Below, piece after piece: positions 51,055-59,236 of a DNA stretch of 64,000 bases. Both the position numbers and the translations under genes were made by a program. Below the pieces are notes generated by a model. That model did no database searches. It was not told the DNA's origin and saw only the letters and a list, made by a program, of their open reading frames with translations. The stretch is taken from NCBI RefSeq assembly GCF_900116135.1, contig NZ_FOZX01000001.1, positions 1,397,918 through 1,461,917 on the forward strand, read 5' to 3'. The stretch's first letter is position 1. Each line of letters opens with the position of its first letter. This stretch comes from Saccharopolyspora flava (GTDB lineage Bacteria > Actinomycetota > Actinomycetes > Mycobacteriales > Pseudonocardiaceae).

Positions 51055-52251
51055 TTAATTGCCAACTTTCCCCGGCCCCTCGATGGGTACCACGAAGGCC
51101 AGGGCTTCGGCACTGGCTCGGGACTGCTGCCCCCGGCCGAAGTACACGTCTTGGGTCATCGACACCCGCGAGTGGCCCAGCAGGTCGGCCACCTGGCGAG
51201 CGGTCAGGCCAGCTTCGTCCAGCAGAGTCGCGACCGTCTTGCGCAGCGTGTGGAAGGTCACCCACTCGTAGCCAGCGCGGCTCCGGAACGGCGCCCACGT
51301 CCGGTTGTAGACGTTCGACGCGTTGAGGTACCCACCCTTCGTGTTGACGAAGATCGGCTTACCAGGATCAACCTCACCCAGTTGCTCGGCACGTTCCTGG
51401 AGCATGTTCACCGCCCAATCGGGGAGCGCGATGTCTCGCGCCGATCCGTCCGTCTTCCCATCGTTGCGCAGCGCACCCTTGCCGCGTGCACGGATCAGGT
51501 TGCCGCTCATCCGCAGCTTCTTGGACTCCGGATCGAAGTCCTCCCAGTGAGCACCCAGAGCCTCACCGGCTCGTTCGCCCGTCGCGATGAAGAAGCGCAC
51601 GAGGTCAGGCAAGTCCCGCTTCTTCGCCTTCTCATCCTGGTCAAGGATCTTGAGCAGGTCGCTCAGTTCGTCCTTGGTCAAAGCCCGCGGCTTCTTCCGC
51701 TTGATCTTGGCTCTCCGCTCGGACAGGGCGGCGATGCCCTTCGTTGGGTTGGTCTCGACAGCCCCAGCCTGAATCGCAAAGATCATGACGTTGCTGATCA
51801 CCGCTTTCACGAGCTTCGCCAGCGTCAGGCTGTTGTTCTTGAGCTTCGCCTGGCAGAGCTTGTTGACCACCGGTGTCTTCACCTCGTACAGGCGAAGCTC
51901 ACCGAGGCTCGGCTTGACGTGGTTCTCGTAGACGTTCTCGTAGGTGTCGAGCGAGGTCAGCGAGTACGTGCCGTTCTCGGCGTCCTTCCTGAACTCATCG
52001 ATCCATGCTTGGGCAGCATCCGCGAACAGTGATGTGGCTGTCAGGTCGGTGCTGTCAGACGCGGGGACGAGGTCTTTGACCGCGTCCCGGACAGCCTGCC
52101 GAGCCAGCTCCTTGGTTCGGCCGCGACGACGCACGTCGGCATACGTCCCGTCTTCCCGCCGGTACCAGGCCCTTCCCGACCAGGACTTCCCGACCTGCTT
52201 GACCGAGACCTCGCCCATCGTTCCCGGCGGAAGCGGCAGACGACCCGCCAT
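51055..52251 (-). CDS. int: Tyrosine recombinase integrase of the AICE
   Basis: 398 aa from ATG 52251. The N-terminal arm-binding segment (KSWSGRAWYRREDGTYADVRRRGRTKE) is followed by a SAM-like core-binding domain and the catalytic domain. Catalytic residues: Arg in IATGERAGEALGAHW, His-x-x-Arg in FHTLRKTVATLL, His in DLLGHSRVSMT and the nucleophile Tyr in QDVYFGRG. It lies against tRNA-Lys and is preceded by xis with a 1-nt gap. It integrates and, with Xis, excises the element. Confidence 0.93.
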   Translation of the reverse strand: MAGRLPLPPGTMGEVSVKQVGKSWSGRAWYRREDGTYADVRRRGRTKELARQAVRDAVKDLVPASDSTDLTATSLFADAAQAWIDEFRKDAENGTYSLTSLDTYENVYENHVKPSLGELRLYEVKTPVVNKLCQAKLKNNSLTLAKLVKAVISNVMIFAIQAGAVETNPTKGIAALSERRAKIKRKKPRALTKDELSDLLKILDQDEKAKKRDLPDLVRFFIATGERAGEALGAHWEDFDPESKKLRMSGNLIRARGKGALRNDGKTDGSARDIALPDWAVNMLQERAEQLGEVDPGKPIFVNTKGGYLNASNVYNRTWAPFRSRAGYEWVTFHTLRKTVATLLDEAGLTARQVADLLGHSRVSMTQDVYFGRGQQSRASAEALAFVVPIEGPGKVGN

Positions 52252-52252
52252 C

Positions 52253-52435
52253 TCAGACCACCCCCGCAGCCTGAGATTCGAACCAGTCCTCGACGTCCTC
52301 GGGCTTGAACCTGACGTACTTTCCGATCTTGCGTCCGGTCGGGCCATATCCACGGCTGCGCCACTGGTAGAGGGTGCCGACCGGCACACCCAGGTAGCTG
52401 GCGACGTCGTCAATTCCCCACAGGTTTCGCATCAT
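52253..52435 (-). CDS. xis: Excisionase (MerR-type winged HTH)
   Basis: 60 aa: RNLWGIDDVASYLGVPVGTLYQWRSRGYGPTGRKIGKYVRFKPEDVEDWFESQ is the excisionase/MerR-like DNA-binding domain of pSAM2 Xis and phage excisionases. The stop is 1 nt from the int start. ATG 52435 has a GGAAGGACT ribosome binding site. It drives Int towards excision. Confidence 0.9.
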   Translation of the reverse strand: MMRNLWGIDDVASYLGVPVGTLYQWRSRGYGPTGRKIGKYVRFKPEDVEDWFESQAAGVV

Positions 52436-52437
52436 GG

Positions 52438-53811
52438 TCAGTCCTTCCTTTCGTTGGCGTAGCGGTGTTTTCGGGCCGCGCGTTGCCGGTCGGCGATGGC
52501 GAGGGCGAGTTCTTGTTCCTCGGGGTTGCGGTGGCCGACGCTGGTCATTTCCCAGTGGTTGATCACGGCCACGGAGTCGGCGGTCACGCCGATTTCGTCG
52601 AGGTTCTGCTCGAATCGCCAGGTCTGGCGGTCGCCCCGGAGGCGCTTGAACGTGGTGGAGTAGCGCTGCGATTTGGACAGGAAGTGCCCTCGGAAGGCGA
52701 GCATGTGGCACCAGCGCCGCAGGTTGAGGCTGTCGAGTTCTTCGAGGCCACCGAGGTCCCAGGCGGTGCGCATGATCTTCTTGTGGTGCTCGGAGACCTC
52801 AAGCAGGTCGATGTGCTCGCGGGACCGGACCGGGCGGTCTGCGGCTTCGGATTTGCTGGTTCCCTTGGTGGCGTACTTCGCGACGTAGGAGGCCAGCCGG
52901 TCATCGGTGATCGTGCCCTGGTCGTCTTCGACCAGGCGGGCATCGGCCGCGCGAATCGGACGGACGTCGATCTGTTCGCCCCAGCTCAGCAGCCGCTTGT
53001 TGCGGTTGATCTCAGGAGCTTCAACGCCTGTCGCGGTGTGCGCGGCGTGGATGGCATTGGTGAGCAGATCGGCCGTGGCCCAGGGCGGGGCGGCGTCAGC
53101 AGCGCCGTCGGGGCCGTCGAGGCGGATCATCGCGTGGAAGTGGATGATGCCGCGTCGTTGGAACTCGGCGACCTTGGCATACGACAGCCGGGCGTGCTCC
53201 TTGAGTTCCTTCTCGGTGATGCCGGCCGCGCGGGCGATGTGCCGCCGGAGGTAGATGGTGAAGCGGTTCCAGAGCTTCCCGGCGTGTGCCTGCCACAGGA
53301 CGTGCCCGGTGTAGTCGTAGGCACCGGCGTCGATGGGCTGGCCGATGGCCGGGTCGTGCTCGTGGTGGTAGCGACCGCAGCGACACGGAACAACCTTGCC
53401 GTTGGCCGAGGTCCGGCGGTTGTGGACCGGCCCGAAGCTCGGGGCGGTCAGCGTGACGAACAGCCGCGGTTTGTCGGCCACGGTGACCGGCACGCCCTTG
53501 GAGCCGCCGGACATCCCGGCACGCACGAGGTGGAACGCGTCGGCGGCGTAGCGGTCGGAGCAGGCCGGGCAGACGCTCTCGCGGCGGTTTCCGCACGGGG
53601 CGAACAGGTGCCCGGACTTCATCGCGGGCGTGCCGTCCGGCTTGGTCAGCACCGTGCCGGTGGTCTTGTCGGTGAGCATCCAGTGTCCGGACAGCCGGAC
53701 CGGGTGGGCGCATCCGCCGGTGGCTTCCACCATCGAGCGCCACTGCTTGTAGTCCGAGGATTGGAGCCGCCGGGCGAGGCGGTCGACATCCGGTAGTTCG
53801 GGCAATGCCAT
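52438..53811 (-). CDS. repSA: RepSA-type rolling-circle replication initiator
   Basis: A 457-aa protein matching the pSAM2 RepSA family. Zinc-like CGNRRESVCPACSDRY in the first third. HUH metal motif His-x-His in RRGIIHFHAMIRLDG (about residue 223). Tyr active site in ASYVAKYATKGTSKSE, with a second aromatic block (LRRWCHMLAFRGHFLSKSQRYSTTF) before the end. Needed for rolling-circle replication of the excised element. It overlaps nothing; xis follows at 2 bp. Confidence 0.9.
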   Translation of the reverse strand: MALPELPDVDRLARRLQSSDYKQWRSMVEATGGCAHPVRLSGHWMLTDKTTGTVLTKPDGTPAMKSGHLFAPCGNRRESVCPACSDRYAADAFHLVRAGMSGGSKGVPVTVADKPRLFVTLTAPSFGPVHNRRTSANGKVVPCRCGRYHHEHDPAIGQPIDAGAYDYTGHVLWQAHAGKLWNRFTIYLRRHIARAAGITEKELKEHARLSYAKVAEFQRRGIIHFHAMIRLDGPDGAADAAPPWATADLLTNAIHAAHTATGVEAPEINRNKRLLSWGEQIDVRPIRAADARLVEDDQGTITDDRLASYVAKYATKGTSKSEAADRPVRSREHIDLLEVSEHHKKIMRTAWDLGGLEELDSLNLRRWCHMLAFRGHFLSKSQRYSTTFKRLRGDRQTWRFEQNLDEIGVTADSVAVINHWEMTSVGHRNPEEQELALAIADRQRAARKHRYANERKD

Positions 53812-53924
53812 ACGACCTCCAGACGAGGGCTCGGCGGAGCACCCACGGAGGTCGGTCCCGTGCCCGGTGGATGCCCGCCGAGCAGGGTTGAACTCGCGAT
53901 ATTCAGTTGTGTGAAGCCGCCAGT
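53812..53924. other. Inverted-repeat region upstream of repSA
   Basis: 113 bp with several G/C stems (CGACCTCC/GGAGGTCG, GCTCGGCGG/CCGCCGAGC). These may be a regulatory hairpin or part of a double-strand origin. Its role is not demonstrable. Confidence 0.35.
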
Positions 53925-54833
53925 TCAGGCCACAGCGTGGCCGTTGGTGGCGGAGTGTTCGGTGGCGTTGAGATCGGTGGCGATCTGCGTAGCCATCGGT
54001 TCCGGCAGCCGGACGACCTGGCGGACATCAGCCGGGGTGAACTCCCGGCCATCGGCTTTGGCGCGTTCCCACGCGTCGGTAATCGACTTGTGGATGTCCG
54101 CCGGAAGGTTCATCGACTTCAGGGCTGCCGAGGGCTTGGCCGGACGTTCCGCCGGTTGCCGACGGTCGATCACCTCGGTGACCGGTCGTTCCAGACCTTC
54201 CAGCTGATCCGAGACCACCGGCTGTTCCGACTCCTCGTGCCGGTTCCGGTCGGTGGCGGCGTAGGCGGCCAAGATGACCTGACGTTGCCGGGCCTGAATG
54301 ACCGGGATGACTTCGGCGATGCCGTAGACGATCACCGGGATGATCGCGTGCACGACCGCGGAGCCCGCGTTGAACTCCGCCCACAGGCCCCGCAGCAGCG
54401 GGAGCAGTTGCGGGATGACGTTCATCAGCAGCGTCGAGGTCAGCAGCACCCGCTTGAGCCGGGACCACCACTGGTGATCAGGTGAAACCCCGTGAGCGAG
54501 GATCACCGCCTCGAAGTTGAGCAGCACGATCAGCAGACCGGCGAACATCGGCTCCACCGTCCATGCCGCCCACCACAGCGGATCAGCCGATGTGGCCTTC
54601 CCAGCGAGGAACTGCTGCACCCCCGTGGTGGTGAACACCAGGCCCAGCGCCAGGAAGAACCACAACCCGGCCAGGGTCCGCCGCCCGTTGCGCTCCATCT
54701 CCACGGCCTGAAGGTCAGGGTCGCGGATCAGGCCCCGCAGGCGACGCGCCTCGGAGATCCGGTCCCCGAGCTTGCGCACCCGCCGCGTACGACCGTCGTG
54801 GCCCGTGTCCTCGGGCTGTTCGGTTTCGGGCAT
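53925..54833 (-). CDS. DUF2637-type membrane protein with C-terminal extension
   Basis: A 302-aa AICE protein. The basic N-terminus (RRVRKLGDRISEARRLRGLIRDP) precedes about four transmembrane helices (LAGLWFFLALGLVFTTTGVQQFLA; PLWWAAWTVEPMFAGLLIVLLNFEAVILAHG; LLTSTLLMNVIPQLLPLLRG; VVHAIIPVIVYGIAEVIPVI), the DUF2637 pattern. A hydrophilic tail with an AFTPADVRQVVRLPEPMAT-like region, read here as FTPADVRQVVRLPEPMATQIA, resembles a small DNA-binding unit. Typical of pSAM2-like elements (SpdB-type). The role in conjugation is inferred. GGAGG before ATG 54833. Confidence 0.83.
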   Translation of the reverse strand: MPETEQPEDTGHDGRTRRVRKLGDRISEARRLRGLIRDPDLQAVEMERNGRRTLAGLWFFLALGLVFTTTGVQQFLAGKATSADPLWWAAWTVEPMFAGLLIVLLNFEAVILAHGVSPDHQWWSRLKRVLLTSTLLMNVIPQLLPLLRGLWAEFNAGSAVVHAIIPVIVYGIAEVIPVIQARQRQVILAAYAATDRNRHEESEQPVVSDQLEGLERPVTEVIDRRQPAERPAKPSAALKSMNLPADIHKSITDAWERAKADGREFTPADVRQVVRLPEPMATQIATDLNATEHSATNGHAVA

Positions 54834-54844
54834 GGTGGTGCCTC

Positions 54845-55033
54845 CTACTGCTTCGCGGGAGAAAACAGCGCGATCAGGCCTCGGACCAGCAGGATTAACC
54901 CGATTCCGAGGCCGATCGCCAAGGCCGGGCTCAGCGCGAGCCACACGAGTGCCAGCACGGCGAGCACGAAGGCCAGAACGCCGAGGCTTATCAGGACGCC
55001 TTTTCCGGACAGTTCAACGTGGACGATGTGCAT
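54845..55033 (-). CDS. Small two-helix membrane protein (62 aa)
   Basis: MHIVHVELSGKGVLISLGVLAFVLAVLALVWLALSPALAIGLGIGLILLVRGLIALFSPAKQ: two adjacent hydrophobic helices after a short beta-like N-terminus. Common in AICE between rep and tra genes; probably a spd-type helper. No named family is asserted. Confidence 0.75.
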   Translation of the reverse strand: MHIVHVELSGKGVLISLGVLAFVLAVLALVWLALSPALAIGLGIGLILLVRGLIALFSPAKQ

Positions 55034-55044
55034 GGTGAATCTCC

Positions 55045-55614
55045 TTACTGTGGTTGAGGAATCGCAATCTCAGTGCGCGAGCGGTTGGTGTGCTTGTCTC
55101 CGTACATCCGGTCATCAGCCGACCCGAGCAGACGGCTGAGGTCTGCCGATTCGGCCGGCATCGTCATCACGCCCAGCGCCATCGAGACCTCGACCGGCTG
55201 ACCGTCAATGGCGGTGATCTGCGCGATGGCGTCTTGGAGCTGGCGAACGCGGTGCTCTGCGGCTGCCTGGTTGTGAACGCCGGGCAGCAGGACCGCGAAC
55301 TCGTCGCCGTGCAGCCGGACCGGGAGCTCACCGCGGCTTGTTTCCCGTGCCAGCACGCGGGCAACTTCGATCAGGACCTGGTCCCCGAAGCGGTGGCCGT
55401 AGGTGTCGTTGAACGCCTTGAACCCGTTCATATCCCCGACCGCCACCGCGACCGGTCCGGAGCGACGCCGCCGCCGGAACTCGGTCTCCAGGGCAGCCCG
55501 GTTGGCTAACCCTGTGAGGGGGTCGGTGAGGGTTCGTTGCCGGTAGCGCCAGGCGCAGCCGGTGGCCGCCACCGTGGTCGCGGTCGTGACACTCAGAGCG
55601 AGTCGTGCCAGCAT
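55045..55614 (-). CDS. GGDEF-domain protein (degenerate active site)
   Basis: 189 aa from ATG 55614, which has GGAGG 8 nt upstream (an in-frame ATG at 55629 is less favoured). One N-terminal helix (LARLALSVTTATTVAATGCAWRY) is followed by a GGDEF domain: LTDPLTGLANRAALETEF, VAVAVGDMNGFKAFNDTYGHRFGDQVL, and the signature as VRLHGDEFAVLLP, with His for the first Gly. The loop KAFNDTYGH is intact. No RxxD inhibitory site precedes the motif. It may make c-di-GMP poorly or not at all. It is part of the AICE, next to traB. Confidence 0.85.
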   Translation of the reverse strand: MLARLALSVTTATTVAATGCAWRYRQRTLTDPLTGLANRAALETEFRRRRRSGPVAVAVGDMNGFKAFNDTYGHRFGDQVLIEVARVLARETSRGELPVRLHGDEFAVLLPGVHNQAAAEHRVRQLQDAIAQITAIDGQPVEVSMALGVMTMPAESADLSRLLGSADDRMYGDKHTNRSRTEIAIPQPQ

Positions 55615-55638
55615 GGGTCTTGCCTCCATTCGAGGTAA

Positions 55639-55675
55639 GGCCCGCCCGACTCCGCCAAGAGTTCTCGGGCGGGCC
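55639..55675 (-). terminator. Hairpin between traB and the GGDEF gene
   Basis: GGCCCGCCCGA (55639-55649) pairs perfectly with TCGGGCGGGCC (55665-55675). Confidence 0.5.
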
Positions 55676-55713
55676 GTTAAAACTTCCTGGTCATTAAGGC
55701 TGTTGGAGCCTCA

Positions 55714-57195
55714 TCAGGCGATCTCTTCGTCGCCGTCGTCTTCGCCTTCGAACTGCTCGATCTCTTCGACCTCGTCGTCTTCGAAGTCCTCGAAATTGAC
55801 CTCGTAGGGGTTGGTGACCGTGCCGTCAGGCAGCTCGATCTCCTTGCGGATGGGCGTGACGTTGTTGAGCTCGGTGCAGAAGGCCACGAGCTCGGTGATG
55901 TCGGTGTCGGTGCTGAAGGCCGCGCGCACTCGGCGGGGTTCCTTGCGGCCGTCGGTCTTGGCGTAGGCCACACCGGGCAGGTAGGCGGGGATCTTGTCGG
56001 CGAACGCGCCGAGGTCCCGCATGCCCTCGCCGAGGCACATGTCGACATACGAGGCCGCGTCGACCCGGAGCGCGATCTTGGTCGGGAACAGCCCACGCAT
56101 CGGAACGACGTCCTTGGTGGGTTCCTGCGTCGCGCCGACGATCCGGCCGCCCACCGCGCGGTACTGAGTGAGGCCCTTGGACAGCAGCTGGTGGAACTCC
56201 ACCCGGATGTCCCGGTCGCTGTAGGCCGTCATCGCGGCGAGCTCATCGCAGATCAACACATCGAGCGGGGTGTCCCGCGACGGGGTCGCGTTGCGGATGC
56301 CCTGACGGCCGAGGTCGAACTTGCGCTGATCCAGGGTCTCGACGTACTCGTTCATCAGCGCCAGTCCGGTGCGGTCGCTGTCGGCGAAGCGGTGATACAT
56401 CTCCTGGCCGCCGCCGAGTTCCATGCCGCCCTTGGGGTCGATCACCCACAGCCGCACGTGTCCGGCTCGGATCAGCGGTGCCAGCGCCCGCTGGAGCCCC
56501 CACAGCCACGAGCCCTTGCCCGCGCCGGTCTCCCCGGCCAGCAGCACGTGGATGTCCCGCTTGAGCAGGTCGAGGTGGAACGGCCGGCCGAATTCATCCC
56601 GGCCGATCTCCAGCTTGCGCAGATCCACCGCTTCGATCGATTCCGGCATGGCAGGCAGCGGGATCGCCATCTCGTTGAACGGCTCGCGCCGCTGGAAATC
56701 CAGCGCGATCTTGCCGGACTTGAGGATGCGCATCGAAGCCGCGTGAGCCTTGAAGGAGTTCGCCAGCCGATCGAGCGCCTGGCCGTAGTCCTCGGGCTCC
56801 TGCCCCTTGGCCATGCGAATGTGCAGCGAGTCCCAGACCCAGTTTGACCGCACCGCGACCAGCTTCGGCACCAGCGAATCGCCCCGGTGATCCGAGGTCA
56901 CCAGCCCGCACGCCGCGACCACCCGCATCCATTGGCGCTGGTAAATGACCCAGCGTCTCCACCAGGCCCGCAGCAGCCGTCCGGCGAAGCGGTCGAAGGT
57001 CGGGGCATCCAGCAGCCTCCACGAGGCACCGGCCAGCACCGCGATCCCAGCCGCCCACAGGACCGTCTGGTAGCCGACCATCACGCTCGCCGAGCTCACC
57101 GCCGTCGTGCTGCCCATCGTGCGGGGGTGCCGCAGCATCCAGCCGCCGACCACCCGCGCCGGGGTCTTCTCCGTGCCCACTCGCGTATCCCGCAT
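55714..57195 (-). CDS. FtsK/SpoIIIE-type DNA translocase (conjugative TraB/TraSA)
   Basis: 493 aa. The N-terminal region has a two-helix membrane segment (YQTVLWAAGIAVLAGASWRLL). The ATPase has Walker A GETGAGKGS (about residue 238) and Walker B VLICDELAAMT. The C-terminus is acidic (NFEDFEDDEVEEIEQFEGEDDGDEEIA). These features match TraB/TraSA, the single protein that moves double-stranded element DNA to the recipient through FtsK-like hexamers in actinomycete conjugation. It is preceded by hairpins at 57205-57254. Confidence 0.92.
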   Translation of the reverse strand: MRDTRVGTEKTPARVVGGWMLRHPRTMGSTTAVSSASVMVGYQTVLWAAGIAVLAGASWRLLDAPTFDRFAGRLLRAWWRRWVIYQRQWMRVVAACGLVTSDHRGDSLVPKLVAVRSNWVWDSLHIRMAKGQEPEDYGQALDRLANSFKAHAASMRILKSGKIALDFQRREPFNEMAIPLPAMPESIEAVDLRKLEIGRDEFGRPFHLDLLKRDIHVLLAGETGAGKGSWLWGLQRALAPLIRAGHVRLWVIDPKGGMELGGGQEMYHRFADSDRTGLALMNEYVETLDQRKFDLGRQGIRNATPSRDTPLDVLICDELAAMTAYSDRDIRVEFHQLLSKGLTQYRAVGGRIVGATQEPTKDVVPMRGLFPTKIALRVDAASYVDMCLGEGMRDLGAFADKIPAYLPGVAYAKTDGRKEPRRVRAAFSTDTDITELVAFCTELNNVTPIRKEIELPDGTVTNPYEVNFEDFEDDEVEEIEQFEGEDDGDEEIA

Positions 57196-57204
57196 GACTG
57201 CCTG

Positions 57205-57254
57205 CCCTTTCCATGAGAAAGGGCGTCGGACTCCCGCTGGGGAATCCGACGCCC
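57205..57254 (-). promoter_or_regulatory. Two nested hairpins in the traB leader
   Basis: CCCTTTC (57205-57211) pairs with GAAAGGG (57217-57223), and GGGCGTCGGA (57221-57230) pairs with TCCGACGCCC (57245-57254). The two share three bases, so they compete. In the minus strand they lie just before the traB start and could form an attenuator or control ribosome access. Confidence 0.45.
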
Positions 57255-57276
57255 TGCCGTGCTTGCGGTCGTTCAG

Positions 57277-57456
57277 TTAGCTTCTGCGCTGCGACATCTC
57301 CAGGTGAGCCACCAGATCGCCCACCGCCCGCTTGAGCCCGTTCAACGGACCACCCAGTCCCTTCGGAACACCGAAGTTCGTCACGGTCTTGGTCAGTTCC
57401 AGCATCGTCGCGTCGATCTCGCGCACCGTGCCGGTCACACCATCTGCATTGGCCAT
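57277..57456 (-). CDS. AICE small protein (59 aa)
   Basis: MANADGVTGTVREIDATMLELTKTVTNFGVPKGLGGPLNGLKRAVGDLVAHLEMSQRRS: helical, without membrane segments. Its ATG overlaps the stop of the upstream gene by one base (TAATG). It is one of a run of tiny proteins upstream of traB. Function unknown. Confidence 0.7.
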   Translation of the reverse strand: MANADGVTGTVREIDATMLELTKTVTNFGVPKGLGGPLNGLKRAVGDLVAHLEMSQRRS

Positions 57457-57704
57457 TACTTGTACTCCTTCGCAACACTCGATCCACCGTGCTCGGCGAT
57501 GCCCTCACGCACCGCATCCGCCGCCTTCGCCACCGCAGCGGCCAACTCCTGGGCCTCCGCGTAATGCCGGTCCTCCACGAACTCGCCATCGAGGAATTCG
57601 ACCTTGTTCACGTCCTGGTTCAACTGATCCATCAGCGAACCAATCGCCGACAACCGCTTCACCCCGCGCGAATTGCGCCGGAACAGCTGCTTCGAGATCT
57701 CCAC
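57456..57704 (-). CDS. AICE small protein (82 aa)
   Basis: VEISKQLFRRNSRGVKRLSAIGSLMDQLNQDVNKVEFLDGEFVEDRHYAEAQELAAAVAKAADAVREGIAEH: helical and charged. GTG 57704 has GGAGGG 9 nt upstream; TTG 57710 is an alternative. It overlaps the next gene by one base. Function unknown. Confidence 0.7.
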   Translation of the reverse strand: MEISKQLFRRNSRGVKRLSAIGSLMDQLNQDVNKVEFLDGEFVEDRHYAEAQELAAAVAKAADAVREGIAEHGGSSVAKEYK

Positions 57705-57809
57705 CAACAATCACCCTCCTTCACCCTCCCGGGACCGTCCCGGGGAAAACCTGGCTACCGGCCGCCGACGCAGCCCGAACCGTGAAAACCAACCGACGCG
57801 TTAAACAGC

Positions 57810-58043
57810 TCACTCATCGGGCTCGTCCTCCAGCTCCTCGACCCTGCGGATTACCTTCGTGACGGCGTGCAGCGATTCGTAGAGCTGCTTTGCCACCTCA
57901 TGCAGCGCAGCACCGCTTGAGCTCGGTCCACCCGGTACATCCACCGCGTAAGCCACCTCGCCAGCAGTCGCGAACGCGGTCGTGAGCTCGGTGGACAACC
58001 GCCGCAAATCCTCCAGCGCTGCATCTCGCAGAACCTTGTTCAT
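57810..58043 (-). CDS. AICE small protein (77 aa)
   Basis: MNKVLRDAALEDLRRLSTELTTAFATAGEVAYAVDVPGGPSSSGAALHEVAKQLYESLHAVTKVIRRVEELEDEPDE. Two amphipathic helices joined by a flexible Gly/Ser loop. Its ATG shares a base with the stop of the 33-aa gene upstream (TGATG). Function unknown. Confidence 0.65.
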   Translation of the reverse strand: MNKVLRDAALEDLRRLSTELTTAFATAGEVAYAVDVPGGPSSSGAALHEVAKQLYESLHAVTKVIRRVEELEDEPDE

Positions 58044-58144
58044 CACAGCCACACCGCCCAGGACCGATCCGAGCAGTACTGGTCGTGCGTGTGCCGGTAG
58101 CGCCACTGGTCGCAGTGGCACGCCGGGCAGTACTTCAGCGACAT
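58043..58144 (-). CDS. 33-aa Cys-rich protein
   Basis: Read MSLKYCPACHCDQWRYRHTHDQYCSDRSWAVWL: four Cys (CPAC, C, C) and three His, a plausible small zinc ribbon. It overlaps the downstream gene by one base (TGATG) and the upstream gene by ten, so it belongs to the coupled train. Too short to appear in ordinary gene lists. Confidence 0.55.
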   Translation of the reverse strand: MSLKYCPACHCDQWRYRHTHDQYCSDRSWAVWL

Positions 58145-58539
58145 TCCGCACGCTCCTTTTCAGAAATCCCGGACGTCACCCGCGCCCGGATTGCTTTGAA
58201 CATCTCTGCGGCTGACAGCCGCCAAATCCGGTTGAACTCCCACGGCTCGCAGTCAGGGAATCTCATCGTCTGGTCCACCCAGGACCTCGGAAACTCAAGG
58301 GCCGCCACAAAGGGCGGACACTCGCCCTGGCAATCGCACGGGCGGGCGTAAAACAACTCAACTGCCGCGATCCGGAACAGCCGCTGAGTCAGCTGCCACC
58401 CGTACTCATACGCCTCGCGCACCTCAGCGGAATCCGACGTGAGCGTCTCGTGAAACATCTCCTGGTACCACCAGAACACCTCCTCCGCCCGCTCAACGGT
58501 GTCTCTCGGAAACTCAAGTCGAACCAGATCTTCACCCAT
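58135..58539 (-). CDS. AICE hypothetical protein
   Basis: The frame MGEDLVRLEFPRDTVERAEEVFWWYQEMFHETLTSDSAEVREAYEYGWQLTQRLFRIAAVELFYARPCDCQGECPPFVAALEFPRSW is coding in character. ATG 58539 is chosen (134 aa); earlier ATGs at 58584 and 58692 are in frame. CDCQGEC may bind a metal. No known family is claimed. Confidence 0.6.
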   Translation of the reverse strand: MGEDLVRLEFPRDTVERAEEVFWWYQEMFHETLTSDSAEVREAYEYGWQLTQRLFRIAAVELFYARPCDCQGECPPFVAALEFPRSWVDQTMRFPDCEPWEFNRIWRLSAAEMFKAIRARVTSGISEKERAECR

Positions 58540-58748
58540 GTACTTCACATCCCTTTCGGTGTCGCCCGTCGAACAAAAGGCCATGAAGACCCCCGGTACA
58601 TCCGCGGACGGCCGGGGGTCAATAAGGCCCTCCCGGTGGCAATTTCCACCGATTTTGGGCATAGCTCGGCCCACTATGTAGTTCTCAAACAACAGGCAGC
58701 CAGAATTGGCCTAGAAAGGAATCGTGTTGGAATTCAACGAGTTGACTG

Positions 58749-59096
58749 TCAGCCCGCGAGCTTCAGCCCAGCGGCCCGCATGCTCAGGATCGTCTGGCCG
58801 TTGTCCAGCGCGAACTGCGAGATCCGCGGGTTGTGCAGCTCAACGACCGCGCCGTCGACGATCTCGTCGTCGGGCTTCCGCTCGATGGTCACCTTCATCT
58901 CGGTGCCCTTGGCAGGACGGCGGCCGTCCTCGGTCGGGAGCGGCTTCATGTAGATCGACACCGAGTACATCGGGTCGCCGGTCTCCTGGTTCGTCGCGAC
59001 CTCGGTCTTCCCGTCCTTCGTGAAGGTCTTCACCACCGGGTCCTCAACAACGCGCATCTTGTAGCCCTGCAGCAGCACCGGAACGTTCTTCAGCAT
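58749..59096 (-). CDS. AICE hypothetical protein (115 aa)
   Basis: MLKNVPVLLQGYKMRVVEDPVVKTFTKDGKTEVATNQETGDPMYSVSIYMKPLPTEDGRRPAKGTEMKVTIERKPDDEIVDGAVVELHNPRISQFALDNGQTILSMRAAGLKLAG: all-beta, charged. Proteins of this look recur upstream of tra in pSAM2-like elements. ATG 59096 is the first of a minus-strand operon facing the GntR gene across the repeat region 59132-59207. Confidence 0.7.
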   Translation of the reverse strand: MLKNVPVLLQGYKMRVVEDPVVKTFTKDGKTEVATNQETGDPMYSVSIYMKPLPTEDGRRPAKGTEMKVTIERKPDDEIVDGAVVELHNPRISQFALDNGQTILSMRAAGLKLAG

Positions 59097-59131
59097 CTCT
59101 GACTACCTCCGCTCGATCTCTTCAATGTTGG

Positions 59132-59207
59132 CCAGCTTGGCTAGCCATGTACAGATTAGACCAGCTTGGCTAGCCATGTCAACAAGTTGGCCAGGCTGGC
59201 TAGTCAG
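59132..59207. promoter_or_regulatory. Three operator-like direct repeats in the divergent promoter of the AICE
   Basis: CCAGCTTGGCTAGCCATGT occurs at 59132-59150 and 59161-59179, and a third related unit CCAGGCTGGCTAGTCAG at 59191-59207, spaced 29-30 bp. Each contains the palindrome TGGCTAGCCA (or a variant). They sit between the minus-strand tra-side operon and the GntR gene, so are probable GntR/KorSA binding sites. Confidence 0.7.
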
Positions 59208-59236
59208 ATCAAGGAACACTGCGCTAACCTGGGCAA

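Noticed and set aside
59132..59207. Repeats as a CRISPR or replication origin
   Set aside because: Only three short units in a divergent promoter beside a GntR regulator; an operator fits better.
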